64,000 bases of DNA from contig JAKSZT010038683.1 of assembly GCA_026826555.1 (NCBI GenBank), forward strand, positions 300,481 through 364,480, read 5' to 3'. Under the pieces are notes generated by a model that made no database searches, was not told where the DNA came from, and saw nothing but the letters and a program-made list of their open reading frames with translations. The position numbers and the translations under genes are program-made. The DNA comes from Tolypeutes matacus (lineage: Eukaryota > Chordata > Mammalia > Cingulata > Chlamyphoridae). How positions within the stretch are numbered: position 1 is the first letter of the stretch; each line of letters starts with the position of its first letter. Positions 21,760 to 34,420 of this stretch are shown here, piece by piece.

Positions 21760-23128
21760 GGCAGTGTCTAGCAAATGAGGACAGACTAATACAACATGCC
21801 CTTGAAACTGATGCTTGTACTTATGAACATTTTTCTTCCAAAATTGAAACTTAGCCTACTAACATATATTCCTAAGATTTACCTTTGGAAAGCCTCAGTG
21901 TTGCTCAAATGTGTCATCTCTTTAAGACAAACTCAGCATATAAACTCAATACCTTCCCCTCATTGGGGAAAGGGATCCCTAGGGACAAGCCTCCTTGGTA
22001 CAGAGGGATTATTACCAAGCACCAACCAGCAGTTCATTTGGAAAAAGACCATGACCAAAATGGGTAATATTAAATACAAATCAGTTTTTATGACTAAGAA
22101 ATTTCAAAGTGAGTCAGGAGGTCATTCCAGATGTTATGCTTATGTACATTTCAGGACATTCTCACTGACTGCCACAGGAAGCAATATTTCAAGCAGCAGT
22201 GATCCTGAAGTCTCTAGACTATCTAGACCCTATAGGCAGGGGCAGAAAACCCCAGTAATTTGTCATCCTATCAGTGGGCTGTACTTTGGAATATAAGACA
22301 ACTTATCGCCCAAATGCACCAGAGTTAGATTTATTTTTACTTTTCATTCACATGGTTCTTCTGCCTCTTTTATTTGAACCAATAATTTGCACTATTCCCA
22401 TTAAATATATATTACACAGTTTTTAATAGTCTGACTGTTCACATGCCAGTTGAGCCCTGAATCTCAGCAGAGTTGCAGCCAACTCCTAATCTCCAGTTGA
22501 TTGGACTTGCTTAGGACAACTAACAAAAGGGTAATGGTGGACAATGCCCATCACAAGAAGCAGAGAGTATATGCAACTGAAATTAAGACAGTTCTATCCA
22601 TCTGCCCTTTGGATCTAAGCCTCCTCTCAATTGGAAACAGAATAGGTATCATCATCCCAAAATCCTCAGGATTGAGAAATGAACAAACATAAGGAAGAAT
22701 GTAACTATAGACTGAAGTAGACTTACTATTGCAGTAATGGAAGAATGTATAACATTGATATAAATACAGTGGTCACCAGAAGTACTGAGGGGATGGAGAG
22801 GGAAGAACAGGAGTAACATGGGTCATTTTCATGACATTGGAATTGTTCTACATGACATTGAATTGATGGATACAGACCAGTTTACATTTTGTCAAAATCT
22901 ATAAAATTGTGTGGTGCAGAGTGTAAATCATAATATAAACTCTAGGCCATGGTTAGCAGCAATGCTTCAAATATGTGTTCATCAATTGTAAAAAATGTAC
23001 CACACTAATGAAAGATGTTGATAATGGGGGAGAATTTAGTATTTAAAGGGAGTAGGGTGTGATGGAGTTCCCTATATTTTTGAAGTAAATTTTATATAAC
23101 CTACAACTTCTTTCAAAAAATTAAAAAA
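21760..23128 (+). mobile_element. L1 extended 3' end, old copy
   Basis: Directly follows the LTR. It is collinear with the copies at 5.9 and 29.3 kb and carries the full run from the CAGTGTCTAGCAAATGAGG start through the ELDL...HMV block near 22,325 to the terminal AACTTCTTTC + A-rich tail. Its hairpin arms read TGGTAC and GCACCA, a variant of the family's TGGCAC and GTGCCA. Confidence 0.75.
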
Positions 23129-25396
23129 ATATATAAAAATGATAATATGGGAATATGGGATTTAATTTTTTCATATGTATACATGATCAAACATTGTTTT
23201 CACTTTCTTCATTAACAAGGAGACCTGAGTCCTGTCATTTAATCAATCTGTTTTCATTTATCATCTTTCAGAACACTGGAGAAGCAACTGAGTTTGTGTT
23301 TAGTATTTAATAAGACAAATGTGTCTGGGTAGAATTTTTCAAAGTAATCATTCAGTAATTTGTTAAGATTCCTTTTGTCTGTTATTTTATTTTTTTAAGT
23401 TGAAATAAAAAGTTCCCTGGAGGCTAGAAGACAGAGGTATAATATATTCAAGGTACTGAAATAGAAAAACTTTCAGCCCAGAATTCTTTGTCTGGCCAAA
23501 CTTTCCTTAAAAAATAAGTGAGATTTATAGTATACACATAGAAATTGAGAGACTATATCAAGAAGTAACATTTTCTACAAGAAATACTAAAGGGAGTTCT
23601 GCAGACTGAAATGAAGACACAGAAAGGAGTGCACTGGAGTAGTGTGAAAAAATGAAGATTATGAGTGAGGATAATGAAGGGGGTAAAAATAGAGACAAAA
23701 AAGACATGAAACTTAAAAACCAAAGGTTGAAATAGCTCAAGTATGTACTAACTTTATAGTAATAACACTGAATGTTAATGGATTAAATTCTCCAATCAAT
23801 AAACATGGACTGGCAGAATGTATAAGAAAATATGAGACATCTATATGCTGTCTACAAAAGACTCAACTTAGAGCCAAGAATACAAATAGATTGAAAGTGA
23901 GAGACTGGATGAATGGATAAACAAACTGTGGTCTATTCACATGATGGAATATTATGCAGCTGTAAGAAGAAATGAAGTAATAAAGCATATGGCAACATGG
24001 ATGAACCTGGAGGACATTATGTTGAGTGAAGCAAGCCAGACAAAAAAGGACAAATACTGTATGAATGCGTTACTATGAACCAAATATATTGTGTAACATA
24101 TTGTTTGATTAAAAAAAATTTATATGTATCCATTACATTTAAAAAATAGGCACAATGATATGGAAGTTAAACTACATATTCTTATTAAACAATCAGTGGG
24201 TTAAGAAGGAAATTGCAAAAGAAATAAGTAAAACCTTGAAATGAAAGAAAATGAGAATGCAACATATCAAAACCTATGGGATGCAGCAAAAGCCATGAAG
24301 AAAGGGAAGTTTATAGTCAGAAATACCTATCTTAAAAACAAAAAAAAAAAAAAAAGAAAGAGCTAAAATCAAAGACCTAATTGCACACATGGAGGAAATA
24401 GAAAAAGAACAGCAAACTAATTCCAAAGAAAGCAGAAAGAAGGAAATAACAAAGATTAGAGGAGAACTAAATGAAATTGAGAATAAAAAAATCACTAGAA
24501 AAATTTAACAAAATCAAAAGCTGGTTCATTGAGAATATTAATTACAATGACATCCCCTTATCTAAACTAACAAAGAAAATAAAGAGAGAAGATACAAATA
24601 AATACAATACAAAGGAGAGAGTGCATTTCAGCACTGATCACACAGAAATAAACAGTGTCATAAGAGGATACTTTGAAATATTATATGTCAACAAGATGGA
24701 TATCTTAGATGAAATGGACAAATTTCTAGAAACACACAAGCAACCTATATTGATGAAAGAAGAAATTATTGAACTCAACTGAACAATCACAAGTGAGGAA
24801 GTTTAATTAGTCATCAAAAATCTCCTATCCAAGAAAAGCCCAAGACCAGATGGTTTCATGGGTGAATTCTACCAATCATTTCAGAAAGAAATAAACCTGC
24901 ATAAACATTTCTAAAAAATAGAAGTGAAGGAACATTACTAGCTCATTCTATGTTGGAAACATCACCCTTAAACCAAAGCAACATAAAGGCACCACAAGAA
25001 AAGAAAACTACAGACCACTCTAATGAATTTAGATGCTAAAATCAGCAAAATACCTGCTAATCACATTCAACAGCACATAAAATGAGTTATACACCTTGAT
25101 CAAGTGGGGTTTTATCCCTATTCTGCAAGGATGGTTCAATGTAAGGAAATCATTCAAGAAAATACAGCACATTAACAAATCAAAAGAAAAAACTAAATAT
25201 GATCTCTATTGATGCAGAAAAAGCATTTTTCATAATACATTATCCTTTCTTGATAAAAACACTTCAAAAGATAGGAATAGGAGGAAACTTCCTCACCATA
25301 ATAAAAGGTATATATGAAAAACCCACAACTAACATCATAATCAATGGTGAAATGCTAAAGGCTTTCCCTCTAAGATTTGAAACAAGACAAGGTCCC

Positions 25397-25931
25397 TGTA
25401 TTAGTCAGCCAAAGGGTTGCTAATGTGAAATCCCAAAAATGGGTCGTTCTCTATAAAGGGTATTTATTTGGGGTAGAAGTCCACAGATACCAGGCCATAA
25501 AGTGTTAAGTTTCTTCTCTCACCAAAGTTCATTGCCACGTGTTGGAGCAAGACAGCTGCTGATGTTTGCCAGGGTTCAGGCTTCTTGTATTGCTCTCTTC
25601 CTGGGGCTGTATTTCTCTCTGGGCTTAGATCTTCTGGTTCCTCCACAAGGTCAGCTGCAGACTATCAGGCGAATGGCTCACATCTTTTCTTCTGGGGCCT
25701 TTTCTCCAGCATCAAAACTGCTTCTCAAAAAACTGCTTCAACTCTGTTCTTGCCATGCCTTTTATATTTGATTCCCCACCCCCAAGGGGTGTGGCTCAAC
25801 ACCCTACAGACATGGCCCAGTCAATGCCCTAATCATAACTTAATCATGCCCAGATTAACAGTTCAGTTTACAAGCATGATCCAATTATATTTTTGGAATT
25901 TATAATTACATCAAAATGCCCAACTGTAACA
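25397..25931 (-). mobile_element. 3' LTR of a truncated ERVL/MaLR-type element, minus strand
   Basis: TGTATTAGTCAGCC at the left and CAACTGTAACA at the right give TG...CA ends over 535 bp. The pyrimidine-rich CTCCACCCTCTG that follows is the complement of a polypurine tract, which fixes the orientation as minus and marks this as the 3' LTR. It is related to the LTRs at 21.1 and 55.6 kb. Confidence 0.8.
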
Positions 25932-26620
25932 CTCCACCCTCTGAATTCCAAAAATACATTACAATAATCAAAAAACCTTAAATCAGTAACAATTCAAGTA
26001 CAAAATCATATCATAGGCAGTTTAAAGAAATACAGTTTGTCTTCAGGCAAAAATCCCGCTTGCTGTAGAACTCTGAAACTTACAAAAGCATTTAACTGCT
26101 TCCAATATACAAACGGAAAGATAAAGGATAAACATTTTCAATCATAAGGAGAAATTGGGGTGTTATACATGAGTCATGGATCCTCTACAGTTCAGTAAAC
26201 CTGCAGGGCATCCTCCATTTGATTTTAAAGTCTGAGAGTCATTCATAAGAGGATGGTTTCTTCTCCTTGGGGCCACATGGGAACCCACCCTTTCCACAGG
26301 CTTGCCCAATGGCCATTTTTCTTGGTTCCACCCTCATCAAGCCTCTGGGTGTCAACCTAGCTCCCTCCCTTACCGTCCAAGTGTGTTGGGATGATTGCCA
26401 CACCTTACCCAATCTTTGGGTTAGAGTCTTAGCCCACCTAGTACAGTGAGGTGAAGACAACATTCCCCCTAACATTTGGCATACAGGTCCAACCCTCTCA
26501 GAGCAATGGGTTGACCACCTGGCCTTCTCTAATCCATGGGGGACAGGTACACCACTCTCAGACCTATGGGGTGTTGACCTTAACTGCCCTAATCTTTGAC
26601 AAATGTGCTCCATCACCATG
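25932..26620 (-). mobile_element. Internal region of the same ERV, truncated
   Basis: The reverse complement matches 19.9-21.1 kb of the plus-strand relative, including the CTGTACTAG...AAGACTCTAACC stretch that holds the insertion site of the solo LTR there. No 5' LTR is present, and L1 sequence resumes with about 240 bp missing, so a deletion probably removed the ERV's 5' half and adjacent L1 together. Frames here are not coding. Confidence 0.72.
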
Positions 26621-29329
26621 GAAATATCAGTAGAATTTCCATATACTAATAATGAGCAATCTGAGGAGGAAATCAAGAAAAAATTCCATTTCCAATAACA
26701 ACTAAAGGAAGAAACATCTAGGAATAAGCATAGATAAAGATGTAAAGGACTTATACAAAGAAAACTTCACAACATTGTTGAAGGAAATCAGTGATGAACT
26801 AAATAAATAGAAGAATATTTCATGTTCATGGATTAGAAGACTAAACATCATTAAGATGTCTCTCCTACCTAAATTTATTTACAGATTTAATGCAATCCCA
26901 ATAAAAGTTACAACAGCACTTTTTTTACCTAATTGGAAAAGCTAATTATGAAATTTATTTGGAAGGGCAAGGGGCCTGGAATAGCCAAAAACATATTGAA
27001 AAAGGAAAATGAAATTGGAGAAATCATACTACCTAACTTTAAAGCACACTACAAAGCAATAGAGGTCAAAACTGCATGGTATTGGCACAAGTGTAGATAT
27101 ACTGAGCAATGGAAATGAATTGAGAGTTCTGATACTGAACTTCACATAAACAGTCAACTGATATTTGACTAAGCCACCAAGCCCACTTAAATGGGACAGA
27201 ATGGCCTCTTCAAGAAGTGGTGCTGGCAGAACTGGATATCCATGTCCAAAAGAATGAGAGAGGATCACCATCTAATGCCTTATACAAAAATTAACTCAAG
27301 ATGATTCAAAGACCTAAATATAAGGGCCAATGCTATAAAACTCCTAGAAGAGAAGGTAGGCAAGTAACTATGGGATCTTGTATTAGGAAAAGAATTCATA
27401 AACTTTACATCCAAAGTGAGGAATGAAAGGAAAAATAGATAAATGGTACCTCTGCAAAATTAAAATCTTTTGAACTTCAAAGGAGTTTTTCAAGAAAGTG
27501 AAAAGGCAGCCTACTCAATGGGATTAAATATTTAAACACTTATCCAACACAGGCCTAATATCCAGCATATATAAAGAAATCCTACATCTCAAAAATAAAA
27601 TACAAACAACCTATTTTTAAAATGATAAGAGATTTAATTAGACTCTCTGAAAAAGAGAAAATACAAATGGCTAAATAGCACATGAAAAGATTCTTAGCAT
27701 CCTTAACAATTAGAGTATTAGAAATCAAAACTACTCTAAGATATATTACACCTATTAGACTTATGGCTACTAAAAAAAAAAAAAAAACAAAAAACAGAAC
27801 TACAAGTGTTGAAGAGGGTAGGGAGCTAATGGTACACTCATTCACTGCTGGTGAGAATGTAGAATGGTGTAGCCATTGTGGAAGAGGGTTTGGCAGTTCC
27901 TCAAGAAGATAACTATGGACTTGCCATATGATCCAGGAATCTTACAGCTGAGTACAAATACAGAAGAGTTGAAAACAGGGACATGAATAGATTATTTGCA
28001 CACACATGCTCATAGTGGCATTATTCACTCTTCCCAGAAGTTGGAAGCAACCCACGTGTCCAGAAATAGATAACAGATAAGCAAAATGTGGTACATACAC
28101 AAAATAGAATATTACTCAGTTGTAAGAAGTAAAGAAGTATTGAAACATGTGACAACATAGCTGAATCTTGAAGACCTTATGTTGAGAGAAGTAAGCCTGT
28201 CATTAAAGGGCAAATATTGAATGATCTCACTAATATGAACTAAGCATATTGAGCAGAATCACAGAGATAGAGTCTGGAAGATAGGTTATCAGGAGACAGA
28301 AAGGTAGTAGAATGTGGGGAGAAAATGCTCAGTATGGACAAAAGCCATAATAAGGTGGAAGGCAAGGGTTTGACAGTGAGGTTGTTGGAGCTGGATTGTG
28401 AAGCTGAGGAGGGTCGTGGTTTGGCTTAGTCTGTCCATGGAAGAGGGGGAGGGCTGGAGGAAGAACCAGGTGAACTCTGGGGATTTGTCAATCTGTGCTT
28501 TAAACTACAATAGTGAGAATGTTTTTTTGGCCAATATGGCAAGGAAGTATCACTAGTGCAGGGCAACAGTGATGGTGGATATGTGGGATAAGGTACACCT
28601 AGGGCATAATTCTATGGAATATGAATGTGTTCATCTGTTCATATGGTGTCATTTCAGTGAGTGGAGATCCACACAATAAACAAGAAAACATTAACTGGAG
28701 AGTCCTGCTACATTCTCAAATAGAGGGACAAGAATCTCTCAAGGATATAGGCAGTGCATAATAAAAGAAAGCAAATCATAATGTCACACCCTCAATATTA
28801 ATGTGTGTAATTATGAACCTTATTCTTCCAAAATTGAAAATTAGTGGTTGCCATAGGTCCTGAGGGGAGGTGACAGAAAGAATGAGTGTAATATAGAGTA
28901 TCTTGAGGGCATTGGAATTGTTCTCCATGATCTCATATTGACAGATACAGACCATTATACATTTTGTCATAACATGTAAGTGTACAGTGCAAATTGTAAA
29001 CTATAAAGTAAACCATTGACTATCGTTAGGAGCAATGCTTTGATATTTGTTCATTAATTGTAACAAATGTACCATACTCATATAGGAAATTTTTGGTATG
29101 TGAAGATATGGAGAAGGTAGAAGGTGGGGTGTATGGGAATCCCTTATATTTCTATATGACTTTTCTGTAACCTAAAACTTCTTGGAAAATAAAGTGAAAA
29201 AAATAAGACACGGGGACCACACAAAAGAAATTTTCAATATACTTAAAAGGTAACAGATCTTAAGTTAATGAAAGGCACAATGCAAAATAAAATTAATTAA
29301 CTTATTTTTAATTTTATTATTTTTGGCTT

Positions 29330-30924
29330 TGTTTTGGGAGAGGTTTATGGTTGCAGAAATGGTGCAGCTGTGGCAGGGGAGGATTACTTGTGTGGCATGT
29401 AAATTGTGGGGGAATCTGTGAAGATGTGAACCTGCGCCTTACCTCAATGGAATATGAATGTATTCATATGCTACTGGAGTGATGTCTCCATGAGCGGGGA
29501 CCCACAGAATAACCAAAGAACATTGAATTTCCATCCTAGAATGTCCTGCTACATTTTCTAATAGAGTGGCAAGAATCTCTAGAGTACATGGACAGTGCCT
29601 AGTGAAAGAGGACACATCAATATGCCGGGTCCTTGATATTGATGTGTGTACTTATGAACCTTCTTCTTGTAAATTTGAAACTTTGCTTAGTAATATATAT
29701 TGCCTAAGTTACTTCCTGAAAGCCTCATAGTTGCTCAAATGTGGCCTCTCTCTAAGCCAATGTCAGCATATAAACTCATTACTTTCCCCTAGGTGTGGGA
29801 CATGACTACCAGAGATGAGGTTCCCTGGCACCAAGATATTATTACCAATACCATCTAGCAATGCCTTTGGAAAAAGACCTACATCAAAATGGGAAAGATT
29901 AAACAAATAAATTAATATGGCTAAGATGTTTCAAAGTGAGTTGGGAGATCCTTCCAGAGGTTATGTGTATGCATGGCTCAGAAGGATCACAGTGACTGCC
30001 ACAGTAAACAATGCCTCAAGCAGGGGTGCTCCTGAGGGCTCTAGAGACATCTAGAAACCATAGTCAGGGCAGACAACTTCAGGAAATGGCACCTTGTAAT
30101 ATATCTGGATGTATATTATAACCTATCTCCCCAAAGTATTAGAATTAGAATCATTTATATATTTCCTACAAATGGATCTTCTCCCCTTTTACTTGAACCT
30201 AAAATTAGCAGTATACCCATTAAATGTATGTCCCAGAGTTAATCTTCTGGCTGTTCATATGTCAGTTGAGCCCTGAATCTCACCAAAGTTTCAACACCTA
30301 CTCTCTAGTTCATCAAACTAACCCAGAAATACCAACAAAAGGATGATGATAGACAACACTCATCACCCAAAACAAAGAATGTCTACAGGTGCAAGCAAGA
30401 CACCTCCATCCATCTGCTCCATGGTATCTAAGCACCCTCTCAAACAAAAGCAGAGTGGTCATGACCACCCTAAAATCAAGATTGAGGAATGAACAAACAC
30501 AAGGGGGATTAAAACTGTGGACCAAGGTATGCTTTTTATTATTCTAGTAATTGAAGTATGTATATGAGCGATATAAAGACAGTGGTCACCAGAGGTACTG
30601 TGGGTGGAAGAGGGAAAAATGATGTAGCAGTGTGTATTCTGGAACATAAGAATTGTTTTGCATGATATTGCAATGATGGATACAAACCATTATACATTTT
30701 GACAAAAACTATAAAATTGTGTGGTGCAAAGTGTAAACTATAATGTAAACTAAAGCCCATGCTTAGTAGCAATACTTCAATATGTGTTCACCAATTGTAA
30801 CAAATATACTTCACTAATAAAAGATGTTGTTAATGGGGAAAGTGTGGGAGTGGGAGGGGTGGGGCATATGGGAATACATACAACATTTATGTAATGTAAA
30901 GCTCCCTTAAAAATAAAGAAAAAT
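29330..30924 (+). mobile_element. L1 extended 3' end, long old copy
   Basis: The longest of the old 3'-end copies. It begins in the GGAATATGAATGTATTCATA part, passes through the block with GTGGCCTCTCTCTAAGCCAA and the CCCTGGCACC inverted-repeat arm, and ends with ACATTTATGTAATGTAAAG and an A-rich tail. The recurrent frame is open in part but has a TAG within it. 5'-truncated; no target duplication was seen. Confidence 0.75.
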
Positions 30925-31640
30925 TACAAGGAAATATCACCTCACAGCATACAGAATGACCATTATTTAAGGAACAGCAAATTTTAAATGCTGGAGAGGA
31001 TATAGAAGAATAATTATGCTCCTTCACTGTTGTTGATACTGGGAAATGGAACATCCACTGTAGAAGAGGATCTGGCAATTCTTCTGGAAAGTAAGTAAAA
31101 AATTCCATATGATCCAGTATTCCCATTACTAGGAATCTATTCAAAAGAACTGAAAGCAAGGGCATGAAAAGATATTTTCACACTGATATTCATAGCAGCA
31201 TTATTCACAATTGTTAAAAGAGGGAAACAACTTAAGTATCTGTCAACTGATTAATGGATAAAGAAGATGTGGTATATTCATATGATTAAATATTACATAG
31301 GTGTAAGAATAAGTCAATTGGGGAAGCACATGAGAACATGGAAGAACCTTGAAGATATTATGCTGAGTGAAATAAGCCAGACACAAAAGGACAGATATTG
31401 TCTGGTCTCATTGATATGAACTAAATACAATAAGTAGACTTATGGACATGCACCACGAAGTGTAGGTTAGTGGGAAATAGAATGTGTGATAAGGTGGAGA
31501 AGATGCTAGATGCATGTATAATATTTAGTAAGGAATGGAAGTGGGATTTGTTCTCTTCCAGATTCTACATTTGTGGCTGGAGATAACAGAGGGGAGTGGA
31601 TGTCAAACTTCACTTTAAACAACAATGCACTGATTCTCTG
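30925..31640 (+). mobile_element. Old L1 fragment, end of ORF2 and start of 3' UTR
   Basis: Matches the ORF2 C-terminal coding sequence of the L1 at 51.6-52.1 kb (for example AATGCTGGAGAGGATAT and AATAAGCCAGACACAAAAGG) and about 220 bp of 3' UTR. It directly abuts the tail of the preceding L1 3' end, so one of the two inserted next to the other. Confidence 0.75.
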
Positions 31641-32269
31641 CATACAATGCCTGCCCCAAAACTTTCAGTCCTATAATGAACTTCAGAAAAATGGGGATAA
31701 TCCTTTTTATTAACACATGGGGAAATGAGGCTCTGAGAGAAAGGTCTCTATGGATGTCCACACAGAAATTCAGCAATTTGATCTTTTTCCTCTCGTGCCT
31801 CTACATAGCCTAAACCCAGATTCAAGGTAAAATAGGAGGACCAAGCCCCTTTCTTTGCCCCAAGGGAATGTAGGCCCTAATTTCTGCTGGAAAAATAATA
31901 TGGGGAACTTGAGGCTATGGAGTAAGATATTCCGTCCATTCGTGTTTACACTAAACCATACCCAGGATAGGAGAATATCAGTGGCACAAATCACTGATTT
32001 TAGAGATGTTCCTACTGGGACTTGTTTGGCCATAGAAATAGTTCCCACTCTGGCACTTAGACTCCCCATAACTAATGGGAAGTATTTGTCTCCGAATGCT
32101 ATGAGATTCCCACCATTATGATGTAAAGATGTATACAAGAACTATCAGAGAACATTTTTAATAATGGGTTCAAAGTTAAAATCTAAATTCTCATGAAAAG
32201 ACAAATGTATAGACAATCTGTAGTATGTCTTAAAATTGAGTACCAGACAGAGATAAGAGTGAACTCTTG
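31641..32269. other. Unassigned, slightly GC-richer block
   Basis: Two overlapping opposed frames (31,770-32,138 minus and 31,855-32,121 plus) lack any motif I recognise. A segment near 31,715 (GGAAATGAGGCTCTGAGAG) resembles an inverted MIR core but is too short to call firmly. Confidence 0.35.
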
Positions 32270-32470
32270 AATAAACAAAATCCTTATGTTGGGTGAATAA
32301 GCCTTACCCAAAGAAGTACATATGGTATGATTCTGTAAATATGAAGTTCCAGAAGAGGCATAATTCCTCCATTGTTGTGAACTATTAGAAAGTGTCATGA
32401 TTTGTCTAGAGGTGGATATTTACTGGGAGGGTACATGAAGGAACATTGTAGAGTGAAGATTAATGGGTTA
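32270..32470 (+). mobile_element. Possible ancient L1 3' fragment
   Basis: A run resembling the common old-L1 segment with GAATAAGCC and GTATGATTCTGTAAATATG, followed by a decayed region. Low similarity; the family is uncertain. Confidence 0.4.
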
Positions 32471-33002
32471 ATATTTTATAACTTGATAGGGGATTGGTTT
32501 ACATAGATATATGCATCTGTTAAAATTCAGTTAAAATGTGTTAATTCCCTTTTAGGTAAATTTTAACTAAAATGGATAAAGTGTAAAAGTCTTACACACA
32601 AGTTGAATGCATTTTGAAATACTAGGAAAAATATTATTGATGTTTTTAACTTTCTTTTTTTCATAAACAAATATAAGTTTCTTTTATAATCATACATATT
32701 TATATCCCCATGTGGGAAATGGAGGCTGTTCTTTCCACATTCAAACTAATGTAAATGCATGTACATTAAATATTTTGCAATAATAAAAATTTTCAATTTC
32801 TGGGATTTTCCCCCTAAAATACAAATTTGACAGAGTACCAATATTTACTGAGATTGTGTCAATAAAAGGAGTTATTGCTAATGACACTAAATAACAATAA
32901 CCATAAAATTAATAATAATAAAATTTCTAGAAAGTTTTAATATTCTTCTGTTCCCCTAAAACCATGATTTCCAGAGTTAAAATGTTTCATAACTAATTTT
33001 TT
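32471..33002. other. No recognisable feature
   Basis: Very AT-rich, with short A and T runs and no open frame. Confidence 0.5.
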
Positions 33003-34235
33003 ATTTTTAAAAAACTTTAGATTACATAAAAGTTACATTAAAAATATAGGGCTTTCCCTCATACTCTGCCCTCTCCCTCTCTACCACTTTTCTCTACTAA
33101 CAGCATCTTTCATTTGTGTGTTACATTTGCTACAATTGATGAATACATACTGAATCATTGCTAGTAACCATGGTGTATAGTTTACTTTGTGGTTTATACT
33201 TTGCATCACACAATTTAATAGGTTTTGACAAAATGAATAATGGCCTGTATCTGTAAACACCATGTCATGCAGGACAATTCCAATGTCCAAAAAATGCCCC
33301 ATGTTACATATATTTTCCCTCTCCCTCCTCTCAGAATCTCTGGTGGTCACTGCCTTTATATCACTGATTAAAAATTCTACCTTGTCTAGATTAATAGTAT
33401 CTATTTAGTCCATAGTTTCATCACCCCATGTTTGTTCATTACTCAGTCTTGAGGTTTGGGGGATGTTGATGCCCACTCTGTTTCTGATTGAGAGGGCACT
33501 TAGATCCCATGGGTCAGATGGATGGAACTGTCTTGTTTACAGTTGTGGTTAATCTGTATTTTGTGATAGGCATTGTCTACCATAATCCTTTTGCTACTTT
33601 TCTGGGGTGAGAGTAAATGTTGCAATTCTGCTGAGATTTAGGGCTCAACTGGCATATGAACAGACCAACAATTTAAGTCTCTGGGAAATATATTTATTGA
33701 GCATAGTGCTAAATATAGACTCAAATAAAAGGTGCAGAAGAGCCATGTATAGGGAAATTATGAGTCTAACTCTGCTATATTGGGAAGTATATATTCCAAG
33801 TAAGGTCCACTGACAGGGTGCTGAACTCCTGTGATTATCTGCCCTGCCTATCAAGTCTAGATGTCTCCAGAGCCCTCAGGAGGCCCATTGTTTGAGGCAT
33901 TGTTTACTTTGGCCTTCAATGAAATCCTGCTGAGACATGCATAAGAATAATTTCTGGAATGACCTCGTGACTCACTTTGAAATTGCTTAGACTTAAAAAC
34001 TCATTTGTATTTAACATTTCCCCTTTTTGGTCAAGGTCTTTTTCCAAATGAAGTGCTAGTTGGCATGGGGTAATGATCCCTCAGGGCCAAGGAGACTTAA
34101 CCCCAGGAGACATGTCCCATGCCAGGGGGAAGGTAGTGTATTTATATGTTGAGTTTGGGCTAGAAAGTCCACATTTGAGCAAGAAGGAGGCTTTCAGTAG
34201 GTATCTCTTAGGCAATACATAATATTAGAGGTAGA
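33003..34235 (-). mobile_element. L1 extended 3' end, minus strand
   Basis: The reverse complement follows the same order as the plus-strand copies, with its tail end at about 33,003-33,030 and the interior at 34.0-34.2 kb. The inverted repeat is TTGGC...GCCAA (34,090-34,086 with 34,064-34,060 on the minus strand). This copy carries several stops in the recurrent frame, although the HLEKDLDQKGEMLNTNEF block is still readable. Confidence 0.75.
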
Positions 34236-34254
34236 AAAGACCTAACTCTTTCAT

Positions 34255-34420
34255 AAAAACAATGAAGGAAGGAAGAAAGCTATTTGAGAGAGCTGCTTTA
34301 GGGATCCACAGACCTGGAGAGTGCTGCACATCATCCAGTAGGGAAAGGAACAGAGAGACAAAAAAGCCAAATGAAAACAGCAACCAGCCCTGTGTCTGGG
34401 AAAGGCACATATATTTCACC
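34255..34420 (+). mobile_element. L1 5' UTR fragment
   Basis: Similar to 43,165-43,330 (GCTGCTTTAGGGATCCACAG against GACCTGCTTTAGGACTCTGC, then GGAGAGTGCTG in both). A short piece of an L1 promoter region. Confidence 0.5.

Larger units (their letters stand above)
23409..29208 (+). mobile_element. Old L1, rearranged and split by an ERV
   Basis: In order: the C-terminal part of ORF1 (23,409-23,640), the start of ORF2 endonuclease (about 23,755-23,900), a misplaced 160-bp piece matching the far C-terminus of ORF2 (about 23,905-24,065), endonuclease C-terminal and RT sequence (about 24,150-25,390), the ERV at 25,397-26,620, the rest of ORF2 (about 26,628-28,245) and a long 3' UTR ending in an A-rich tail near 29,208. 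About 570 bp of endonuclease and about 240 bp of RT are absent compared with the L1 at 45-55 kb. Many stops; long dead. Its 3' UTR ends with the module ACCTAAAACTTCTTGGAAAA, which lies internally (52.70 kb) in the younger L1. Confidence 0.85.

Noticed and set aside
18895..23128. One L1 3' end split by the ERV at 19.3-21.8 kb
   Set aside because: The parts on the two sides cover the same stretch of the family, so they are two copies and not two halves.
31770..32138. Overlapping opposed frames of 122 and 88 codons
   Set aside because: No recognisable protein features in either, and no sequence support beyond openness.
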